This document shows, piece by piece, positions 50,409 through 58,549 of a stretch of 64,000 nucleotides of DNA. Numbering within the stretch: position 1 is the first letter of the stretch; the number at the start of each line of letters is the position of its first letter. The position numbers and the translations under genes were made by a program. Below the pieces are notes generated by a model. The model had not been told where the DNA came from, searched no databases, and saw only the letters and a program-made list of their open reading frames with translations. This DNA is from SZAS-18 sp038322235 (GTDB lineage Bacteria; Verrucomicrobiota; Verrucomicrobiia; Chthoniobacterales; SZAS-18), in assembly GCA_038322235.1 (NCBI GenBank), contig JBBQFQ010000024.1:7679-71678 (forward strand). The letters are read 5' to 3'.

Positions 50409-53141
50409 ATGTCTGACACTCCCGCCCGCGAAGATCTTCCCCCGGACTCCGACGCCATCGCCAACGACCAGGGCAACGTCTCGCGCGAACAGAAGTACGA
50501 TGCGGCTCAGATCGACAAGCTTGAGGGACTCGCCGGCGTGCGCCAGCGGCCGGGCATGTACATCGGGTACACCGATGAACGCGGCCTCCACCACTGCGTT
50601 TTCGAGGTGCTCGATAACTCGATCGACGAACATCTCGCCGGCTACTGCTCGCGCATCGGGGTGACGATCCACGTCGATGGCTCCTGCTCGATTCGCGACA
50701 ACGGTCGCGGCATCCCGGTCGACGTTCATCCGAAGTTCGGCATCCCGGCGGTGGAACTCGTCCTCACAAATCTCCACGCCGGGGGCAAGTTCGGGCAGGG
50801 CGCCTACAAATACTCCGGCGGCCTCCACGGCGTCGGTGCGAAGTGCGTCAACGCGCTTTCCGACTGGTTCAAGGTGGAGGTTCAGCGCGACGCGAAGGTG
50901 TATCACATGGCCTTCGAGCGGGGTGTGACGAAGCAGAAGCTCATCGTCATCGGCGAGCTGAAGGATGCCAGTCAGACCGGCACACTGATTTCCTTTCAGC
51001 CGGATCCCACGATCTTCACCATCACGACGGAGTTCCAGTTTGCGCGCCTCGCCAGCCGGCTCCGCGAACTGGCCTTCCTCAATCCCGGTCTCACGATCAC
51101 GCTCACCGATGAGCGCGGCGAGAAAGAGCGGAGCGAGTCGTTTTTTTACAAGGACGGCATCGTCGAGTTCGTCCGCCAGCTCGGCGAGAACAAGCAGGTC
51201 CTTTTCCCGAGGCCGATCGTCCTGGCCGGACGCCGCACGGTCTCCTTCCTGAACAAGGACCAAGTGCGGGTCGAGGATCTGATGTTCATGGATTGCGTGC
51301 TGCAATACAACGACAGCTACGTGGATCAGATGCTGTTCTTCACGAACGCCATCCCGAACGCGGACGGCGGCGTGCATTCGGTCGGATTCCGCAGCGCGCT
51401 TACGCGGGCGATCAACCAGTACGCCAAGAGCGCGAATCTCCTGAAGGAAAAGGACCCGGCGATCACCGGCGACGATGTGCGGGAAGGCCTCGTCGTCGTG
51501 CTCGCGATCAAGCATCCAAACCCCAGCTTCGAATCGCAGACGAAGTCGAAACTCGTCACGCCAGAGATCGATGGCATCACGGCCTCGCTCGTCTACGACG
51601 GCCTGATGCAGCACTTCGAGGAGACTCCCGTGGTCGCGAAGCGCATCGTGGAAAAATGCCTCAGCGCCGCCGCGGCCCGCGAAGCCGCGCGCAAGGCGCG
51701 GGAAACGGTTCGGAAGAGCGCCATGAGCGGGGGTGGGCTCCCCGGCAAACTGGCCGATTGCTCGGAAACCGATCCGGACAAGACCGAGCTCTACATCGTC
51801 GAGGGCGACTCGGCCGGCGGATCCGCCAAGCAGGGACGCGACCGCAAGACCCAGGCGATCCTCCCGATCCGCGGCAAGCTGATCAACGTGGAAAAGGCGC
51901 GGCTCGACAAGGTCCTCGATAACAAGGAAATCCGGACCATGATCACCGCGATCGGAACGGGGATCGGCGCCGGCGAGCAGGAAGGCGCTTTCAACATGGA
52001 GAAGCTGCGGTACGGACGCATCATCATCATGACGGACGCCGACGTGGACGGCTCCCACATTCGCACGCTGCTGCTCACGTTTTTCTACCGCCAGATGCCG
52101 GAATTGATCCGGCAGGGACACGTCTACGTCGCGCAGCCGCCGCTTTATCAGATCAAGCGGAAGAAGCGCGAGGAGTACGTGGACGACGACCTCCAGCTTA
52201 ATCGGATTCTCATCGACCTCGGGACGGAGGACCTGCGGCTGAAGAATCACGCCGACGGTCTCGAATTCAGCGCCGAACAGCTCCGGGGCATGCTGGTCCT
52301 GCTCGAGCGACTCGACAAATTCCGCGCCGCCGTCCAGCGGCACGGCGGCGATTTCGAGGGCTATCTCACCGCTCGCGAGCCCGGGACCGGGCGAATGCCC
52401 GCCTTCCTCGTCGTGGTGCGCGAAGGCAACACGGAGCGGGCCGAGTACTTCCTCGATGAAGAAGCGGTGCGCGGATTCGCCTCGGCTAACCCCGACCTTC
52501 ATCTCTTCGATCGCGACGTCGTGCCCGGCGCGCCGGCGTTGCCCGCGACTCCGGGGTCTGCGACGCCGACGCCCGCAATGCCCGTGCCCGTAGTGCCCGT
52601 GCCCGTGGTGCCGGTGCCCGTGGTGCCGGTGCCCGTGGTGCCCGTGCCCGTGGTGCCCGTGCCCGTGGTTACAGTGCCCGTGGCGCCCGTGCCCGTGGCG
52701 GGGGGGCCGCGCCGACGCGCCCGTCTCGTCGAACTGCACGAGGCTAATTCCCTCCAGAAATTGATCGGCGAACTGGAGACGCGCGGGTTGCGCATCGATC
52801 ACTTCGCCGCGCAGGACAAGCCGCTCTTCGAAGTGATCGAAGGCAGCGGCGAGAAGACCCACGCGATTTTTTCCGTGCCTGACATCCTCGCGAAAGTCAT
52901 GGAAATCGGCCGTCGCGGCGTGCAGATCAAACGCTTCAAGGGTCTCGGCGAAATGAACGCGAAGGAGTTGTTCAACACCACGATGGATCCCGCGCGCCGC
53001 AAGATGCTGCGCGTGGAACTCAACGAACAGAATGCGCTCGAGGCGGACAAGATGTTCACCATCCTCATGGGCGACGAGGTCGAACCCCGCCGCCGCTTCA
53101 TTGAGGACAACGCGCTGAACGTCCGCAATCTGGACGTCTGA
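50409..53141 (+). CDS. gyrB: DNA gyrase subunit B
   Basis: A 910-residue type IIA topoisomerase subunit. The GHKL ATPase has EVLDNSIDEH and DNGRGIPVDVHPKFGIPAVE; the transducer domain follows; the TOPRIM domain has IVEGDSAGGSAKQGRDRKTQAILPIRGK and MTDADVDGSHI; the end has FKGLGEMNAKELFNTTMDPARRKMLRV. The protein is about 100 residues longer than common GyrB because of an insertion in the C-terminal half (about residues 600-830), including a Pro-Val tract at 725-764. gyrA is not in view, so ParE is an alternative, but the sequence is GyrB-like. Confidence 0.93.
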   Translation: MSDTPAREDLPPDSDAIANDQGNVSREQKYDAAQIDKLEGLAGVRQRPGMYIGYTDERGLHHCVFEVLDNSIDEHLAGYCSRIGVTIHVDGSCSIRDNGRGIPVDVHPKFGIPAVELVLTNLHAGGKFGQGAYKYSGGLHGVGAKCVNALSDWFKVEVQRDAKVYHMAFERGVTKQKLIVIGELKDASQTGTLISFQPDPTIFTITTEFQFARLASRLRELAFLNPGLTITLTDERGEKERSESFFYKDGIVEFVRQLGENKQVLFPRPIVLAGRRTVSFLNKDQVRVEDLMFMDCVLQYNDSYVDQMLFFTNAIPNADGGVHSVGFRSALTRAINQYAKSANLLKEKDPAITGDDVREGLVVVLAIKHPNPSFESQTKSKLVTPEIDGITASLVYDGLMQHFEETPVVAKRIVEKCLSAAAAREAARKARETVRKSAMSGGGLPGKLADCSETDPDKTELYIVEGDSAGGSAKQGRDRKTQAILPIRGKLINVEKARLDKVLDNKEIRTMITAIGTGIGAGEQEGAFNMEKLRYGRIIIMTDADVDGSHIRTLLLTFFYRQMPELIRQGHVYVAQPPLYQIKRKKREEYVDDDLQLNRILIDLGTEDLRLKNHADGLEFSAEQLRGMLVLLERLDKFRAAVQRHGGDFEGYLTAREPGTGRMPAFLVVVREGNTERAEYFLDEEAVRGFASANPDLHLFDRDVVPGAPALPATPGSATPTPAMPVPVVPVPVVPVPVVPVPVVPVPVVPVPVVTVPVAPVPVAGGPRRRARLVELHEANSLQKLIGELETRGLRIDHFAAQDKPLFEVIEGSGEKTHAIFSVPDILAKVMEIGRRGVQIKRFKGLGEMNAKELFNTTMDPARRKMLRVELNEQNALEADKMFTILMGDEVEPRRRFIEDNALNVRNLDV
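52581..52700 (+). repeat. 15-bp tandem repeat in gyrB encoding PVPVV
   Basis: Eight consecutive 15-bp units, consensus CCCGTGCCCGTGGTG, encode PVPVV six times and then TVPVA and PVPVA (residues 725-764). Every unit is a whole number of codons, so copy-number change stays in frame. Confidence 0.9.
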
Positions 53142-53154
53142 TCCGGTGGCGTCG

Positions 53155-53988
53155 TCAGACGCCGTGGATGATCGCCTCGGTCATCCGCAGGGCGTCGTGG
53201 TGCGCCTTCACGTCGTGGACCCGGAAGATCCGGGCACCTTCGCGACGCAGCGCCGCCGTCAGCGCCACCCCGGACCAGAACCGGTCTTCGACGCGGCCCC
53301 CGAGAAAAGATTTCCGGGAAACGCCGAGGACGATGGGCCGGCCCGGAACGGCGGAGGCGAGCCGGGCCGTCGCCCCGAGCAGCGCCAGGTTATGTTCGCG
53401 CGTTTTGCCAAATCCGATTCCCGGATCGAGCGCGAGGCATTCGGCCGCGATCCCCGCCGCCACCACCTGGGCGCAGCTCGAGCGCAGAAACGCGCTGACC
53501 TCGCCGACGACGTCGTCATACTCGGGCGCCTGCTGCATCGTGCCGGGTTCGCCCCGCATGTGCATCAGGCAGATTCCCGCGCCACTCGTGCGCGCGAGCG
53601 GCAGCATCGCGGGATCGCCGCGCAGCGCGCTCACGTCATTGATGATGTCCGCGCCCGCCTCCAGGGCCGCCTCGGCGACCGACGCTTTGGCGGTGTCGAT
53701 CGAGATCAACGCGTCCGGTGCCGAGGTCCTCAGTCCGCGCACGACGGGCACGATCCGTCGTCTTTCTTCCTCGGCCGTGACGGGCGTCGCACCGGGTCGG
53801 GTCGATTCCCCCCCGATATCGATGATCTCCGCCCCTTCGGCGAGCATCGAGAGCGCGTGCCCGACCGCGGGCCCGGCCTCGGCATATCGCCCGCCGTCCG
53901 AAAAGGAATCGGGCGTGACATTCAGAATTCCCATCAGCACGCCGCGGCGCGAAAGATCGAGCGGGCGGCGGCGATTTGACCAGAGCAT
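53155..53988 (-). CDS. folP: Dihydropteroate synthase
   Basis: Makes dihydropteroate from hydroxymethyl-dihydropterin diphosphate and p-aminobenzoate in folate synthesis. About 277 residues from ATG 53988, which begins MLWSNRRRPLDLSRRG; GTG 54018 would add ten residues. Signatures: MGILNVTPDSFSDGG, IIDIGGESTRPGA, DIINDVSALRGDP, GFGKTREHNLALL and GVSRKSFLGG. All positions of the two substrate-binding loops are present. Confidence 0.94.
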   Translation of the reverse strand: MLWSNRRRPLDLSRRGVLMGILNVTPDSFSDGGRYAEAGPAVGHALSMLAEGAEIIDIGGESTRPGATPVTAEEERRRIVPVVRGLRTSAPDALISIDTAKASVAEAALEAGADIINDVSALRGDPAMLPLARTSGAGICLMHMRGEPGTMQQAPEYDDVVGEVSAFLRSSCAQVVAAGIAAECLALDPGIGFGKTREHNLALLGATARLASAVPGRPIVLGVSRKSFLGGRVEDRFWSGVALTAALRREGARIFRVHDVKAHHDALRMTEAIIHGV

Positions 53989-54134
53989 CGCCCCCAACCT
54001 AGCGGGAAGCGGGCGCACGTTCCAGCTGCCAGGAGTTTCAGTTCAAGCAGGAGGAGGGACCCCGCACGCGGCCTGACGCCCGGAAGGGGAAATCGGAGCT
54101 TGGGCTCCGCCGGGCCGCGTCCCAGAATGGATCG

Positions 54135-54692
54135 ATGAGTGCCCGGGCGAAACCCTCGACGATTGTCGTGAGTACGATCGTCGGGATCGTCTTTCTCGGC
54201 CTGGTGCTCGCCATCCTGTATCCCTTTCGCCAGGCCGCTCCGCAATCGCTCGACGTCTGGACTCGCGCTGCCTGGATGGTCTCCCACTGGAGCGACGCGC
54301 AAGCCTTCCCCCCGAAGTCGAACCTTTGCGCCGCGCCGTTTTGCGCCCGACTCGACACCCGGAAGAAATACGTGGGCGGAAATCCAGGCCGTCGGAGTGA
54401 AACGAGTTTGCCGTTCTGTCCCGAGCACGAACCGGGGTTGCCCCGCACCGGAACCCGCTTCGACGATCTCGTCCGCTTCATCTACTGGGTGGTCGCGATC
54501 TTGCTCTCGTGGCTGGAAGGCAGCGTCGCGCTGGCGTTGGTCTGCTTCCCCATCACGCTGTTGGACGCGGTCGTTCGGCGGAAACCGGGCGAATCGCTCT
54601 GGTCGCGCGCGTTCGACGGAGCGCTTGCCTTCGGCACCCTGGTGGCCGCCATCGCAACGGTCACCGTCTGGTTCATGTTCGCCTGGTGGTGA
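54135..54692 (+). CDS. Hypothetical membrane protein with Cys-rich loop
   Basis: A 185-residue protein with three membrane segments: IVVSTIVGIVFLGLVLAILYP at the N-terminus, then LVRFIYWVVAILLSWLEGSVALALVCFP and FDGALAFGTLVAAIATVTVWFMFAWW at the C-terminus. The 75-residue loop after the first helix contains CAAPFC and FCPEHEPG, a Cys/His arrangement that could bind zinc. No family was recognised. It is divergent from folP and the last gene before the palindromic repeat array. Confidence 0.6.
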   Translation: MSARAKPSTIVVSTIVGIVFLGLVLAILYPFRQAAPQSLDVWTRAAWMVSHWSDAQAFPPKSNLCAAPFCARLDTRKKYVGGNPGRRSETSLPFCPEHEPGLPRTGTRFDDLVRFIYWVVAILLSWLEGSVALALVCFPITLLDAVVRRKPGESLWSRAFDGALAFGTLVAAIATVTVWFMFAWW

Positions 54693-54747
54693 CGGTTCTG
54701 CCCAGCCCGAGTGGAAAGCGGCGGTGGGCAGCGTAAATCCCAGAAAT

Positions 54748-55260
54748 GGGAGATGCGCTGCATCTCCGGAAGATGCGCCGCATCTTCCTGAGATGTTTTG
54801 GATCTCCCGGAGATGCAAAACATCTCCCAGCCTCCCGTGCATCTCAAAAAGATCCCAACGTATCTTCGGGAGATGCGCCGGATCTCCCGAAGATGCGCCG
54901 CATCTTCCTGAGATGTTTTGGATCTCCGGGAGATGCAAAACATCTCCCAGCCTCCCCGGCATCTCAAAAAGATCCCAACGTATCTTCGGGAGATGCGCCA
55001 CATCTCCGGGAGATGCGCTGCATCGCAATCGCGCTCACCTGTATCTCCCTGAGATCCCCCGCATCTCCGGGAGATGCACCGCATCTCAATAAGATACAGG
55101 GCATCTCCGGGAGATGCGCCGCATCTCAAAGAGATCCCCCGCATCTTCGGGAGATGCGCCGCATCTCAAAGAGATCCCCCGCATCTTCGGGAGATGGGCC
55201 GCATCTCAATGAGATACAGGGCATCTCCGGGAGATGCGCCGCATCTCAATAAGATAAGAT
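54748..55260. repeat. Tandem array of about 25 palindromic units (period about 20 bp)
   Basis: An array without parallel elsewhere in the window. The basic unit is about 20 bp with consensus AGATGCGCCGCATCTCCGGG; its core AGATG-CGCCG-CATCT is nearly self-complementary, so each unit can form a short hairpin or bind a dimeric protein. Units occur strictly every 20 bp (54751, 54771, 54791 and so on) with a one-base phase shift near 55031, where a unit is degenerate. Higher-order repeats exist: 120 bp at 54769-54888 versus 54889-55008, and a 40-bp period from 55071 to 55260. Both strands are open over much of it, a consequence of a stop-free repeat, not evidence of a protein. Confidence 0.92.
54769..55008. 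repeat. 120-bp direct duplication inside the palindromic array
   Basis: 54769-54888 and 54889-55008 are almost identical; six 20-bp units were duplicated together. The few differences are single bases in the units, for instance CCCGG versus CCGGG near 54818 and 54928. It indicates that the array grew by block duplication. Confidence 0.85.
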
Positions 55261-55263
55261 TTA

Positions 55264-55394
55264 GCGCCGATTCGCGGACAGCGCCGCAGTCGTCCCGCAG
55301 GGACCAAGACCAATAGCCGGTGGGTGTCAGCCACCGGTATCACACCGAAACCCGACTGCGCCCCGCCGTGGCGCGAGACGACCGGCGGAAGACG
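55264..55394 (+). repeat. REP-type hairpin repeat, copy 1
   Basis: About 130 bp with GTCCCGCAGGGAC (55292-55304), a CCGGTGG...CCACCGG hairpin (55317-55337) and a GCGCCCCGCCGTGGCGC hairpin. It matches the copies downstream of the transposase gene at about 56017 and 56167. It lies between the palindromic array and the RAYT gene. Confidence 0.85.
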
Positions 55395-55441
55395 CCTGAA
55401 TTCCCGTTGGACCGATGCTGCGGCTTTCGCCACAAACAACC

Positions 55442-55885
55442 ATGGGATCCACCCACCTCGCGCTTTACGTCCACCTCGTCTGGGGAACCAAGGACCACCT
55501 TCCGACCATCCACGAATTGTGGCGCGAGCGGCTTCACACCTACTTGGGCGGCGTTGCGCGCGGTCTCAAGGCGTTTCCCGAAATGATCGGCGGCGTGAAC
55601 GACCACGTTCACGTCCTACTCGGCTTCAAAGCGACCCACCGGCTCTCCGACCTCCTGCGCGAGATCAAGAACGAGTCATCAAACTGGGTACACGAAAATA
55701 TCAACCCGCCTGCGTTTGCCTGGCAGGACGGATACGGGGCGTTCACCGTCAGCCCGACGCAGCGTCCGCTGGTGCGCCGCTATATCGAACGGCAGGAGAT
55801 CCATCATCGGCGGAAGTCGTTCCGCGAAGAGTATGAGGAACTGCTGCGTCGGAGCGGGATCGACCTGGGCGAGGGGCCAGTCTGA
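55442..55885 (+). CDS. REP-associated (RAYT/IS200-like) Y1 transposase
   Basis: A 147-residue HUH nuclease of the TnpA family. Motifs: LYVHLVWGTKDHLPTI at the N-terminus, the metal-binding HUH pair H55 and H57 in DHVHVLLGF, and a C-terminal helix with the likely nucleophile Tyr114 in RRYIERQEIHHRRKSFREEYEELL. IS200/IS605 transposases of this size move single-stranded DNA; those next to REP repeats are the domesticated RAYTs. ATG 55442 is preceded by a weak upstream frame, which was not used. REP-type repeats lie on both sides. Confidence 0.9.
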   Translation: MGSTHLALYVHLVWGTKDHLPTIHELWRERLHTYLGGVARGLKAFPEMIGGVNDHVHVLLGFKATHRLSDLLREIKNESSNWVHENINPPAFAWQDGYGAFTVSPTQRPLVRRYIERQEIHHRRKSFREEYEELLRRSGIDLGEGPV

Positions 55886-55891
55886 GTCGGA

Positions 55892-55995
55892 GCCGCCGTC
55901 TCGCGCCCCTGCGGGGCGCACCGTGCAATGCGGTTGTTCCGGTGGTTGCACCGCCGGCTATTCATCTCAGGTCCCCGAGGGACCAAGCAGCGCCA
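55892..55995 (-). repeat. REP-type hairpin repeat, inverted diverged copy
   Basis: Reading on the minus strand, this has the same order of hairpins as the direct copies: GGTCCCCGAGGGACC corresponds to GTCCCGCAGGGAC, the GCCGGCGGTGCAACCACCGG stretch to the CCGGTGG hairpin, and TGCGCCCCGCAGGGGCGCGAGAC to the end hairpin. It faces the transposase gene from its 3' side. Confidence 0.7.
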
Positions 55996-56016
55996 TCGCC
56001 CGCGGGCCAAGTTCCG

Positions 56017-56149
56017 AGCGCCGATTCGCGACAGCGCCGCACCAGTCCCGCCGGGACCCAAGACGAATAGCCGGTAGGCGTCAGCCACCGGTATCACACC
56101 CAAACGCGACTGCGCCCCGCCGGGGCGCGAGACGACCGGCGGAAAACGC
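56017..56149 (+). repeat. REP-type hairpin repeat, copy 2
   Basis: Begins GAGCGCCGATTCGCGACAGC and ends in GACGACCGGCGGAAAACGCC. It is in the same orientation as copy 1 and tandem with copy 3 (150-bp offset, shown by the CGCGGGCCAAGTTCCGAGCG blocks at 56001 and 56151). Confidence 0.88.
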
Positions 56150-56166
56150 CCGCGGGCCAAGTTCCG

Positions 56167-56295
56167 AGCGCCGACGCGCGGACAGCGCCGCACTCGTCCC
56201 GCAGGGACCCAAGACGAATAGCCGGTGGGCGTCTCAGCCACCGGTTTCCCACCCAAGCGCGCCGGCGCCCCGCCGGGGCGCGAGACGGCCGGCGA
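56167..56295 (+). repeat. REP-type hairpin repeat, copy 3
   Basis: The third direct copy, with GTCCCGCAGGGAC, CCGGTGGGCGTCTCAGCCACCGG and GCGCCCCGCCGGGGCGC hairpins. It ends about 10 bases before the htpG stop codon and could terminate htpG transcription as well. Confidence 0.88.
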
Positions 56296-56304
56296 ATCTC
56301 CGAT

Positions 56305-58230
56305 TCACCCCGCGGCGACGGCGGTGGCGAGGAGTTCCTGGACGCGCCGGGCGAAGCTCGCCGCATCCTCGAGCTGACCGCCTTCCGCCAGCAGCGCCTG
56401 GTCGCGGAGCACATGGATGTAGCCGCCGAGCCGGACGTCCGAAGCATCGGCCGCATGAAGAGCCTGCAGTCGCTCGACCAGCGGATGGGTGGCGTTGAAT
56501 TCGAGCGTGCGCTGCCGCGGCGGCACGGGCTGGCCCATGCGCCGCATCATCTCCTCGATCTGCGAATTCATCGGGCCGTCCTCGTCCACGAGCACGCACG
56601 GACTGTCGGTCAGACGATGGGTCAGGCGCACGTCCTTGACGCCGCCGCCGAGGGCCGTCTTGCAGTAGCCGAGGAAGCCTTCGAAGCCCTTCGCCTGTTC
56701 CGCGAGGGCCTTCTTCTCGTCCTCGCTGGCAAGATCGGCCGCCGAGCTGGCGACATTCTCGAGCGACTTCTTCTCAAACTCGGTGAACTGCGGTGCCACC
56801 CATTCGTCGACCGGCTCGACGAAAAAGAGAACTTCGTAGCCCTTCTTCGCGAACGCCTCGAGAAGCGGGCTCGATTTGGCGGATTCGAGTGAGCCAGCCA
56901 GCGAGAAGTAAATCTTCTCCTGGCCCTCCGGCATGCGGCGGATGTAATCCTCCAGCCCCGTGGTTTCGGGGCGTTTTTCGCCTTCGAGCGGCGGGGCCAC
57001 CGTCCAGGTCGAGCGGTAGCGCGCCACCCGCGCCAGCGAATCCCGATGGTCCGGTTCGCTCACCAACCCCTCCCGAAGGATCGAACCGAAATTCCGGTCG
57101 ATGGTCGCGAAGGCCTGCTGATCTTTCTCCTCGCTTGAGGACGCGAGTTTCCGGAGGTGGTCGAGGATGCGCTTCACCAGTTGCTTGCGCAGCTTGGTCA
57201 CGGTGTCCTGCTGCTGGAGCATCTCGCGGCTCACGTTCAAGGGCAGGTCGTCGCTGTCCACCGTCCCGCGCATGAAGCGCAGATATTCGGGCAGCAGATC
57301 CTTGCAGTTATCCATCACAAACACCCGGCGGACGTAGAGGTGCAGACCCTTCTGCGCGCGATCGAAGAGATCCATCGGCCGCTGACCGGGCACGAAGAGC
57401 AGGGCCGTGAACGACAGCATGCCCTCAACGCTGAAGTGCAGGCGCGTGGACGGCTCGTCCCACATCTTGCAAGCCGACCGGTAGAACTCCTGATACTGCT
57501 CGTCGGTGATGCTGTCCTTCGGGCGCGTCCAGAGCGGCTGACCGGCATTGACCTGCTCCAGCTCCCCCTCGACGCCTTTTTTGACGTCCTCCTCGCTGAC
57601 GTATTTCGGCAACTGCACCGGGTAGGTGACGTAGTCGCTGTATTTCTTGATCAGTTCCCGCAGGCGCCAATTCTGCGCAAAGTCCTTCGCGTCCTCCTTC
57701 AAGTGGAGCGTGATGGTCGTGCCCCGCTCGGGCCGCGCGATCGGATCGGTCGCGAAGTTGCCGTCGCCGGTGCTCTCCCAGCGGACGCCCGCATCGCTCG
57801 TGGTCAGGGCCGATCGGCTTTCGACCACGACCTTGTCGGCGACCATGAACGCGGAATAGAAGCCGACACCAAACTGGCCGATGAGGTTGGCATCCTTCGC
57901 CTGCTCCCCGCTCAGTTTCTGGAGGAACGCTTTGGTGCCCGACTTGGCGATCGTCCCGAGATGTTCGATCGCCTCGGCCTCGGTCAGGCCGACGCCGTTA
58001 TCGGAGATGGTGAGGGTCCGGGCATCGGGATCGGCCTTGATGACGATGCGCAGATCACCGTCGCCGGCCATCAACTCGGGCTGGGTGAGGGAGAGAAACC
58101 GGAGCCGGTCGCAGGCATCGGAGGCGTTGGAGATCAGCTCCCGCAAAAAGATCTCCCGCTCCGAGTAGAGACTGTGGATCATCAGGTGGAGAAGCTGAGT
58201 GACTTCGGTCTGGAAGGCGTGCTGGGTCAT
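56305..58230 (-). CDS. htpG: Molecular chaperone HtpG (Hsp90)
   Basis: A 641-residue Hsp90 chaperone. The GHKL ATP-binding domain has REIFLRELISNASDACDRLRFL, DNGVGLTEAEAIEHLGTIAKSGTKAF and GQFGVGFYSAFMVADKV; the middle domain has LYVRRVFVMDNCKDLLPEYLRFMRGTVDSDDLPLNVSREMLQQ; a C-terminal dimerisation domain follows. Full length, with no signs of decay. Confidence 0.96.
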   Translation of the reverse strand: MTQHAFQTEVTQLLHLMIHSLYSEREIFLRELISNASDACDRLRFLSLTQPELMAGDGDLRIVIKADPDARTLTISDNGVGLTEAEAIEHLGTIAKSGTKAFLQKLSGEQAKDANLIGQFGVGFYSAFMVADKVVVESRSALTTSDAGVRWESTGDGNFATDPIARPERGTTITLHLKEDAKDFAQNWRLRELIKKYSDYVTYPVQLPKYVSEEDVKKGVEGELEQVNAGQPLWTRPKDSITDEQYQEFYRSACKMWDEPSTRLHFSVEGMLSFTALLFVPGQRPMDLFDRAQKGLHLYVRRVFVMDNCKDLLPEYLRFMRGTVDSDDLPLNVSREMLQQQDTVTKLRKQLVKRILDHLRKLASSSEEKDQQAFATIDRNFGSILREGLVSEPDHRDSLARVARYRSTWTVAPPLEGEKRPETTGLEDYIRRMPEGQEKIYFSLAGSLESAKSSPLLEAFAKKGYEVLFFVEPVDEWVAPQFTEFEKKSLENVASSAADLASEDEKKALAEQAKGFEGFLGYCKTALGGGVKDVRLTHRLTDSPCVLVDEDGPMNSQIEEMMRRMGQPVPPRQRTLEFNATHPLVERLQALHAADASDVRLGGYIHVLRDQALLAEGGQLEDAASFARRVQELLATAVAAG

Positions 58231-58549
58231 GGCGGGTAAATAAAGGGGGTTGGGAAAAGGGAGTCCAAAGTGTCGAAACCGGCCCGCTCCGCAAGCCAGC
58301 CACGGACGAACGGAGCGGACGGGGTGCGATTAAAAGCGGGTCAGGAGCGTTGGGTCACTTCCAGAGACGAAACAAAGTCTCGGAGGCCCGCCCGGGCGAA
58401 TCGCGACGCACAAGAATGCCGCAAACCTGCGCAAAACGAGCGAGCCAGGCGCGCCTTCGGGGTCGAGCGGCTTTCGAAAACTACTCCCGATCACAAAGAG
58501 ACAGAAGTTGCTCCAATCCAGCGGCCTGCTATCTGTGCGAACTTCATTT
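58231..58549. other. Intergenic region, divergent htpG and TRAP binding protein
   Basis: 319 bases between two divergent genes. No ORF with a recognisable domain is present. It must hold both promoters; a CIRCE-type inverted repeat or other heat-shock element was looked for and not found by eye. Confidence 0.4.

Noticed and set aside
50340..52862. 840-codon minus-strand ORF with a His/Gly repeat
   Set aside because: It is antisense to gyrB; its GHGHHGH tract is the reverse complement of the PVPVV codons.
54746..55252. A 168-codon plus-strand gene in the repeat array
   Set aside because: It is a translation of the stop-free 20-bp palindromic unit; the residues repeat (SGDAPHL, LREMRRI) with no natural composition and the minus strand is equally open.
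54748..55260. CRISPR array
   Set aside because: The units are contiguous and palindromic with no unique spacers and no cas gene in the window.
55264..56295. A complete IS200/IS605 element with terminal ends
   Set aside because: The flanking repeats are multi-copy and include tandem copies on one side, which fits REP/RAYT better than a single mobile element; no tnpB gene is present.
58231..58549. CIRCE heat-shock element upstream of htpG
   Set aside because: No TTAGCACTC-N9-GAGTGCTAA-like inverted repeat was found.
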